The translations under genes and the position numbers were made by a program. The notes beneath the pieces were generated by a model. That model was not told the origin of the DNA, searched no databases, and worked only from the letters and a program-made list of their open reading frames with translations. From Zygnema cylindricum (Eukaryota > Streptophyta > Zygnematophyceae > Zygnematales > Zygnemataceae), in assembly GCA_037447655.1 (NCBI GenBank), contig JBBHKE010001459.1:94796-158795 (forward strand): DNA of 64,000 nt, given 5' to 3'. Of this stretch, positions 57,225 to 64,000 are shown in pieces (positions within the stretch are counted from its first letter, which is position 1; the number at the start of each line of letters is the position of its first letter).

Positions 57225-58896
57225 TTATTGGATGGTCAAGGGCTCCCCTGAGACTGCCGAGTAGGCATAGTGAGAGCTTGCTTGCAGGCGGCTGCTTGAT
57301 CTTCTTCCCCCCGGAAATTCTGAGGCTAAGATCGTCGGATCCCGCGCATTGCGCTGATTGCGCTGGTTGTGCTGGTTGCGATCCGTGTCTTGCTGATTGC
57401 TCTGGTTGCGATCCGTGTGTTCGTGATTGCGCTAGTTGCGTTCCGTCTGTATTAACTGCTCTTGGTCCGTCTGGACCCGAAGTTGGTGAGGAAGTTGTAG
57501 GGAGTCTGATTCATGAGTCATTACCGGAGTTTGTGGAATCTGCGTGACAAGTTCCTGCATGCAATCTAAGATGACATACTCCTGTACTTTCTGTTGCCTT
57601 TGCTGCTCTGTCATTTGAAATAAATCTATGGAGTCTAGTTCATCCTTAACAATGATGTTTCTAGCTACAACTATTTTCAGCCTTTCAAACACAAAGACTC
57701 TATAACCTTTCGAGTGATCATCATATCCTAACAGAATACCCGGTAATCCCTTTGGTTCCATTTTCCATCTATCTGTAGACGTATCCAATATAAAGCATTG
57801 ACTACCAAAGACCTTGAAATGGCTAACATCTGGTTTGCTACCCGTCCAGATTTCGTAAGGAGTTGTTTCTACCGATCTTGATCCTATCCTATTTTTAATA
57901 TAAACTGCACAATTTAGAGCCTCAGCCCAGAATTTCGGATCCACACCTTTATCGGCGAGCATAGATCTAGAGCTTTCCGTGAGAGTTCTATTCAGCCGTT
58001 CCGACACCCCATTTTGTTCCGGTGAATATGGAACAGCCAGTAGATGACAAATGCCTTCCTCGAGTAAAAAGGTTTCAAACTCTTTTGATGTATATTCACC
58101 ACCATTGTCCGATCTGAGCTGCAAAATAGATGAATTATGAAGTTTTTCAGCCCATGCTTTATAGTGTTTGAAGTGACCAAACACTTCACTCTTCTCCTTC
58201 ATGAAGCAAACTTTTGTAAACCGTGAGAAATCATTTGTGAAGGTGACCATATATTTCATTCCTCCGGCAGAAGGAACCTTCGCCGGACCAAAGATATCCG
58301 AATGAATTTGTTGTAAAAGTTTGGTCGACCGATGCTCAGACTCGTTAGGAAATGGCAATCTGTGGATTTTGCCTAAAGCGCAACCATCGCAAGTTTTGAC
58401 CGGCCCATCTATGATTGATACACCCTCTATCTTTCCAGCAACAACCATTTTTTTCAAACTATCATAGTTGACATGGCCTAATCTTTTATGCCACAACTCA
58501 TCTGAGTGCAAAACACCGGAGTACAAAACATCATTTTCTTTTGTATTAGCCATATCCATGCGATACATCTTGCTACTATCTCTAGTACCTGTAACCGCAA
58601 CCTTGCCGTTTTTGCTAACAACCTGCCGACCATTTTTCAAACAGACCTCAAAGCCTTTACTCTCAACCAACGACGTAGAAAACATATTTTTCTTAAAGTC
58701 AGGCACAAATAAGACATTGTGAAGAGTCCTTTCAATTGGTTTTCCATCCACATCAACTAGCAAGGACACATCACCCATTGCACGAGTTTGGACACTCATT
58801 CCACAAGCATAATAAATATTTTTCTCCGGCGTTGCTTTCAGATTTTTGAAGATGGCCTTGTTCCAACACATATGCGCTGACGCTCCTGTATCTATA
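57225..58896 (-). pseudogene. element H protease and integrase
   Basis: Protease begins IIDTGASAHMC right after a TAG at 58897-58899 (a TGG in relatives). Then pre-integrase, zinc motif (WHKRLGHVNYDSL, CDGCALGK) and integrase core with D, D and E all present: LLQQIHSDIFGPA, LRSDNGGEYTS and SPEQNGVSERLN. C-terminal domain FKVFGSQCF, GILLGYDDHSKGY. The 479-codon frame ends at TAG 57432-57434 in a Gln/Arg-rich linker; the same frame goes on, with one more TAA at 57225-57227, into reverse transcriptase. Well preserved. Confidence 0.9.
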
Positions 58897-59894
58897 ATCT
58901 ATCCAGGGTCCTTTGCGCCTTCCATTGCTGCCGCCATAGCGAATAGATCCGTGTCGTCCTCCTCAGAAAATGTCAGAGTTTCGTCTTGGAGTGATGAAGA
59001 AGCTAAAAACAGTGCATTTCCACGAGGTGTAGGCCTCGTGAAGTTTTTGTAAAACTGACTTTGTTGCCATCCTGGCCTGTATAAACCTGTATCGTTAGCT
59101 TGTTTAAGTTTAGGACAGAATTTGTATCCATGACCTCTCTCACTACAATAAAAACATGCATTGTTGGATTTTCTATTTCCCCCCAGATTAAACTGTCTCA
59201 ATTGGGTAAACTGATTACTTTGCTGATTAAATTGACCGTTCTTTCCAAATTCTGAATTAAAAGCCTCTACTTGCTCAACATTGAGAATATTAGATGTAGC
59301 TTCCTCCTCTAATAAAATATTGATTGCTAACTGTAAGGTCCAGCTAGCTTTATCTTTCTGTTTGAGCATGTCAGATGCTCCTTTCATACTAGGAGGGAGA
59401 CCCCGCATGAGCAATGCTGCCTGTTGAAACTGAGAAAACACCCCACCGGCACAAGCATGTGCATCTACAAGAATACGAAATTTGTTAGAATATTCAGCCA
59501 TTGTACCGCCAGTGTACTTATAGTCCCAAATTTTTCCAGCCAATAGAAGTTCTTCCTGAACATTAGCCTTTTCATAATCACTTTTAATGGATTTCCAGAT
59601 ATCAATAGCTTTTTTCATTTTTATCCGAGACATAGCTAAGTCCTCAGATATACAAAATTTCAAAATAGAACGAGCCTGCGTATTTTTCTTAGACCATGAC
59701 GGATCAGATTCATCCAAAGAACCATCCAATATATCCAAAAGATTGACATTTTCAAAATGTGTCTCCACCATATCCGCCCAGTAAACATACTTATCCCCGG
59801 AAAAGATAGGAATTCTTGATGACAGGCCCATAACCTGTTGTTCTACAACCACCGGTGCAGGTGGAGGAGCAGCAGTAGTAGTAGAAGTAGACAT
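58897..59894 (-). CDS. element H gag
   Basis: 331 residues, intact. It starts at ATG 59894 inside the LTR; residues 1-19 (Ser/Thr, then Ala/Pro-rich) are LTR-encoded, and the primer site is read as QVMG at 20-23. The UBN2/copia gag core follows: IPIFSGDKYVYW, LAMSRIKMKKAIDIW, LLAGKIWDYKYTGGTMAEY, MRGLPPSMKGASD. A Gln/Asn-rich spacer precedes the CCHC zinc knuckle CFYCSERGHGYKFC (247-260). It ends DPG then TAG; protease follows in frame, so read-through or a TGG ancestor would give Gag-Pol. Structural protein of the particle. Confidence 0.88.
59825..59835 (-). other. primer-binding site of element H
   Basis: GGTTATGGGCC on the minus strand, adjacent to the LTR end at 59836. An 11-base match to the anticodon arm of initiator tRNA-Met; the next bases (TGTC) differ from the other elements' CACC. 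Read as VMGL in gag. Confidence 0.7.
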
Positions 59895-60672
59895 GATACA
59901 CTCTCAGAAGCTATCAAGAATCCTACCAAACAGCTGTTCTTAAGTGATCACCAATTCTTATACAAGCATCCAAATATCACAAAACTCTATCAGAATATAG
60001 AGTAACATAAACACTGACAACTCCCAAAGTTTCAGCACAATTGACCCAACAACACTCAAGATATAATACTCAGAAGTTTCCCAAAAACTGTCTGCAGTTT
60101 TACTACTTGGAAGTCTGGATACATAAAAATGTTCTAAGTCCTAAGTCTTATACTTTGGTGTTCTACCGCCGATAACAGTGTACCTGAGAGGTACGTCCAG
60201 AATCAACCCACCTACTGAGATCTACGTGTTCTTGATCGTGCCAACCCAATCTATCATTGTACAGTCAATATTACTCAGAATCTATATTAAGTTACTGTAC
60301 AAATACTTGTCGGCTAAGTCACTTGTGATACTCTTATGAATCTCGTCCGTTGACTAGATTCATATTAATCGCTGCTGCGTTGTCGGGTACCGGATCACAT
60401 TTATATCACCCGCGGCTGCGGTGTCTTGCACCAAATCATATCCAAGATAGTAGCAGCTGCGTTGTCTGTACGGATCTTATCCAAAGTGACCGCAGCTGCA
60501 TTTGTCCTGTCAGTATCGCAGTTTCGCTGCTGCGCTGCTCTGCTGCTGCGCTGCTGCGCAGCTCTGCTGTATAGCAGCTGCGCTGCTCTTCCGTATAGCA
60601 ACTGCGCTGCTGTCTGTATAGTTGCTGCGCTGCTGCGCTGCTCTGAGACTGAGAGCTTTCCAAAAGACAACA
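59836..60672 (-). repeat. 5' LTR of element H
   Basis: Starts TGTTGTCTTTTGG at 60672 and ends GAACAACA at 59836. Holds the gag start codon at 59894 and the CAGCTGCGCTGCT-rich stretch. Confidence 0.93.
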
Positions 60673-61935
60673 ACCTTGAGCACAACTACTACAATCATCC
60701 ATTATTTCATTATCCCCAAAATGAATGCCTTCTACTACCCCAAGCTTTTTCATTTCCCTCAACCTATTAAAATGCACATGCCCTAACCGCTTATGCCAAA
60801 TCATCAGCTTAGGAACACCAACATAGTAATTATTCTTATTTTCATTACTCAGATTAAGCCTAAACATTTTTTGGCTACCCTTATCTGCAGTGAAGTAAAC
60901 TTCATCCCCATACTTAGCTGTAAAGACTCCCTTTCTAGTTAAGGTATCAAACTCCTTGTCATCTAGCACAGACGTAGAGACAAGATTTTTACTCAGCTAA
61001 GGGATGAAGAGTACATCTCAGAATGTATGTATAGAAGTCTTACCCTCCACTAAGACTTTCAGATCAACTGATCCCACTAGATTTGTAGTAACCACTCTCC
61101 CATCCCCATACTCTATCTCTACAGTAGGGATCTTTCTTAGCTTAGTGAAGAGTTCTTTATCACGACGCATATGCATGGATGCACCTGAGTCGATGATCCA
61201 TCCTTATTGTGGAGCTTCCCGAATTGCTCCAAGGGCACACTTTTGTCTCCGAGGGATCTCCTTCTCCTCCAGACTCTCGTCAAGAAGAAGCTCCCCATCC
61301 TCCTCAAAGGTCTCATCCTCCATTTCTCTTGTCACTTTTGTAACCACAAGTGCCATTTTCTTCCCTCCGGAAGAACCCACTCCACGTTTATCTTGGAGCC
61401 TCAGCTCCGACAGCTTAACACAATCTGCGATGAAGTGTCCAGGCTTTTTGCAAAAATGACAAAGACCCTTTGGGGTCCTCGGTCCCCCAGAATGATCTCT
61501 TTCCCCTCTGTAAGGTTTCTTCGGGTCCTTCCATCGGTCCCCTCATGCTGCTAGAGCTTGAATGCTCTTTCCTCCTCTCCTAATCTCCATTGAGTTTTCC
61601 TGCACAAATATCATCCTGACCACTATGTTCCATTTCCATGAACTATCAGGCAATTCCTATACTCGGTACACTATGTTCTCAAACTCATTTGATAACTTAA
61701 TGATAAGTGTGTTAACTTTCATTTTTATTGTACCTGTCCACCCGGCACTTTACATCTCCATATACAAACAAGAAAGATCATTATAGTAATCTAACATCTT
61801 TCCTTCTTTGTAAGTGTAACTCACTAGCTTTTGCTCAGCCAACTAGAGCTCTTGAATAGTTCCTGCTCTATAAATCTCCACTAAACTCACCCATAACTCC
61901 TCGGCCTTGTAAATGTGAAGATGAGGGGTGGCCAA
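60673..61935 (-). pseudogene. element I gag (3' part), protease and pre-integrase
   Basis: From 61935: the gag core YTYKEGKMLDYYNDL with scattered stops; zinc knuckle CHFCKKPGHFIADC (about 61465-61424); acidic linker; a TAA just before GWIIDSGASMHM (about 61200), where the protease DSG is intact. Then VLDDKEFDTLTRKG and the pre-integrase zinc motif (MIWHKRLGHVHFNRL, DDCSSCAQG) to the H insertion at 60673. The stretch 60969-60680 is open, ending in H LTR sequence. Confidence 0.85.
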
Positions 61936-62672
61936 TGTTGTTCTGAGACAAGTGTTGGTACTGAAGATGAAGAAGATGCAGCAGTAGTCATCGTAGAACA
62001 AATCAAGAGAGGAAGCTTCCACAAATACCGATGGCTGAACAGCAACTTTGACAGACTATAACTTTCGGAAAAACGCTCCAAACGTCCTGAAAATTTGCCA
62101 CAATTTAGATAACATACAAAGAAACACACACACAAAATTTCAATCAATTCCGCTCACACATATGTGAGATATGTAGAAATGAATTTACATAAAACTGAGT
62201 GTCAGTTTTCATATCATTTGTTCCTAAAAATCAAATTCACTAAGTCCTACTTTTATACACCGAAACTACACTAAGCTGTACGGAGGCATTCCAGCCGTAC
62301 ATCTAGTATTCTATCACAAATATTTACATCGAAGTTCAGACAACGTAAAGTGATAATGATCTAGTCACGCCTCGTCACTATTTGTTGGCGGCAACTGTCA
62401 GCGGTCCGATTAGAGGATTTGGCACCGTAGAATTGACTTCACGAAGTCCAGTGGTCCTGCCGAATTTCCGTACGTCCACGGAGGACATACTCACGCATTC
62501 TCCCAAGTGACGACACGTGTCCCAAGTGTGAATGAACCGTGAACTCCAAACTTCACTGTCACACTAATTTCTGTAAGTACTGAACCGAACTCAACCAAAA
62601 ATAGCTTAAGTCCTGAACAGCTCTCTCTCACAGCTGAGGCATAAAGAGGACTAAAGCTTTCTAAAAACAACA
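61936..62672 (-). repeat. solo LTR G2, inside element I gag
   Basis: TGTTGTTTTTAGAAAGC (from 62672) to AGAACAACA (61936), 737 bases. Target duplication GCCAA at 61931-61935 and 62673-62677. Same family as G1. The inner end encodes MTTAASSSSSVPT, the first codons of its lost gag. Confidence 0.92.
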
Positions 62673-63073
62673 GCCAACGCTTGAGTGAGGTGCCTCGGAA
62701 TGAAGTTCTTGGCAGCCATGATTAAATCCTCCCACATTTGAGTATCGTTCTCCACGGTCTTGACGGTCGCCCCTCTCGATACTGTGGCAATAGGAGTGAG
62801 GGGTGTCTCCTTCCCTTTCTCCTTTTCGGACACACTGCTGTTTCCATCATCTGCCACCTCCACTGAGGCAGCCATTGCTGTAGGAAACCTTACTCCTCCA
62901 AATCTTGGTGGAGTTCTCGAAGGTGGACGTTTCACTTGTCCACTGACGATACCCCAGTATCGTTTTTCGAACAAAGCTCCTATCATCATAACTTCCAAAT
63001 AGATGAACTCAGATCCATTGAAGGTGGGCACCCTAGAGGGTGGGCCCATAATTTGCAATTTTGTGTCCTCCAT
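62673..63073 (-). pseudogene. element I gag, N-terminal part
   Basis: Starts in the LTR (ATG 63071-63073): MEDTKLQ, the primer site read as IMGPP, SRVPTFNGSEFIYLEVMMIG, WGIVSGQVKRPP, an acidic/Ser linker, then NDTQMWEDLIMAAKNFI up to LTQAL, where G2 interrupts. No stop in this stretch. Its primer site is AATTATGGGCCCACC (63039-63053), two changes from the others. Confidence 0.85.
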
Positions 63074-64000
63074 TGGACTACAGAATACAGGAAAGCCTTT
63101 AGATAGTTATTAACCAACCCACTTTCAATGGAAACCATTGCTACCCTAGTAGACAAGCAGATAATCTGACTAGATCCTTGTGCAGGTTGTACTCCCCTTA
63201 GTCCGTAGAAAAAGAAATCTCTGAAAACGCTCAATTAGGCGAGAAGTTATAGGGTGGCAAAGATGCCAATTTATACAAATTCTCAAAGAGAGAGATGACT
63301 ATCTTCCTGATTTTTCCTAAGTCCTAGTTCCTCTCAGAGCCCCTATCTACTGCATGTACGAACCAATCAGAACATTGTACAGTATCAGAAAGTACTACTG
63401 CCGATCTACTTTCTGTATGGCCTCTGTACGACACGGCCATTAGGTGGAGGCGTGTCTATTTTCCACTCGTCCGTACGTTCCTCGGAATTCCTGCGACCAA
63501 ATGTTGTCTCTCCACGTGGCGCCAGGTCATGCCACGTCACTAAATGCTAAAGTTACCATTTCGGGATTTCGGCAATAATGTGCGCCGTCAGATTTGACGC
63601 GAAATGTAATCTCACCCGTAATAAAAACTTGCGCGATATTTTTTTCGATGTCGAAACAAAATGCGCGATATGCGTTTCAAATTAGTATAGTACTACGTAC
63701 TTTATCAAACTGTATCTATGCACACCGTAAACATTTTCAGTTAAATGATTTCTGTATAGTACAATAGTTTAAATACTAATCAAACCCTACATCTCCTAAC
63801 GGACTTCTACGACAGACTGGTTAGAGCTAACGGCTACGCCGCACTCATCCGATCGAGGGTTAGAGTCTTACCAGACTCAACCTTTTGTTGAGAGTGACTT
63901 AAGTCACTCTTTAGTCCTTCCCATGGAGCTGAGGCAGCCATGGCTCCATCGCTCTCTCTCTCCTTCAGTGACTACAACAAGTATGGGGGCGAGAGAGAAG
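63054..64000 (-). repeat. 5' LTR of element I, partial
   Basis: Ends AAAATTGCA at 63054 and runs off the window. The GTGACTACAACAAGTATGGG near the right edge matches the outer parts of LTRs D and B (for example 33430), so roughly 100 bases are missing. Plus-strand tRNA-like module: ACTGGTTAGAGCTAACGG (63816-63833) and GGGTTAGAGTCTTA (about 63867). Confidence 0.8.

Larger units (their letters stand above)
54736..60672 (-). mobile_element. copia element H, nearly complete, inserted in element I
   Basis: LTRs 59836-60672 (837 bases) and 54736-55573 (838 bases) match with few differences. Target duplication ACCTT at 54731-54735 and 60673-60677 is exact. All domains are present with their catalytic residues; only about four lesions interrupt the polyprotein. 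A recent insertion from a lineage distinct from A-E (different LTR, gag and start MSTSTTTAAPPP). Confidence 0.95.
51531..64000 (-). mobile_element. copia element I, split by later insertions
   Basis: Pieces in minus-strand order: 5' LTR 64000-63054 (continuing outside the window), gag 63073-62673 and 61935-61100, protease and pre-integrase to 60673, integrase 54735-53614, start of reverse transcriptase 51627-51531. Each gap is an insertion with its own target duplication: G2 (GCCAA), H (ACCTT), G1 (CCTCC). The reading continues exactly across each gap. The 3' part of pol and the 3' LTR are lost at the fusion with F. Confidence 0.85.

Overview
The window is nuclear DNA of a green plant. The only intact host gene is a nine-exon gene (minus strand, 16753-19561) for a chloroplast-targeted ribulose-phosphate 3-epimerase. 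The primer sites of the retroelements also match plant initiator tRNA-Met. Land plant or close streptophyte is as far as I can narrow it. A run of 10 N at 25856-25865 is an assembly gap.

The rest is a deeply nested field of mobile elements. 1-13.4 kb: the 3' end of copia element A (LTR 100-1150) cuts into a miniature LTR element (TRIM, 1151-1549). Next come an isolated copia LTR (K), the 3' half of a Ty3/gypsy chromovirus pol with chromodomain (2470-4606), and copia element E (4636-10829) inserted just behind that chromodomain. A local tandem duplication, a decayed unknown open frame and a possible gypsy LTR follow. 13.4-31 kb: the epimerase gene, then A+T-rich DNA with small inverted-repeat elements, foldback hairpins and several copies of a sequence built from ATCGATATATCGAT palindromes.

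30.9-48.9 kb: a decayed DNA transposon on the minus strand, about 6 kb once later insertions are removed. It encodes a spliced DDE_1 (pogo/CENP-B-like) transposase and carries a second, unidentified open frame in the first intron. It has been invaded by solo LTR D, by a gag-only copia element B with matching LTRs, and by full-length but decayed copia element C.

49.8-64 kb: copia fragment F, then copia element I. I was hit by solo LTR G1 (itself hit by solo LTR J), by nearly complete element H, and by solo LTR G2. Target-site duplications are visible for B, D, G1, G2, H and J, so the order of insertion can be read directly.

The copia elements share an unusual layout. The gag start codon lies inside the LTR, and the primer-binding site (GGTTATGGGCCCACC, complementary to the anticodon arm of initiator tRNA-Met) is itself gag coding sequence. 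Many LTRs also carry a tRNA-like A-box/B-box module antisense to the element, and the TRIM LTR contains a sequence that folds into a full tRNA cloverleaf. With the unidentified protein family seen at two loci, these are the observations most worth following up.
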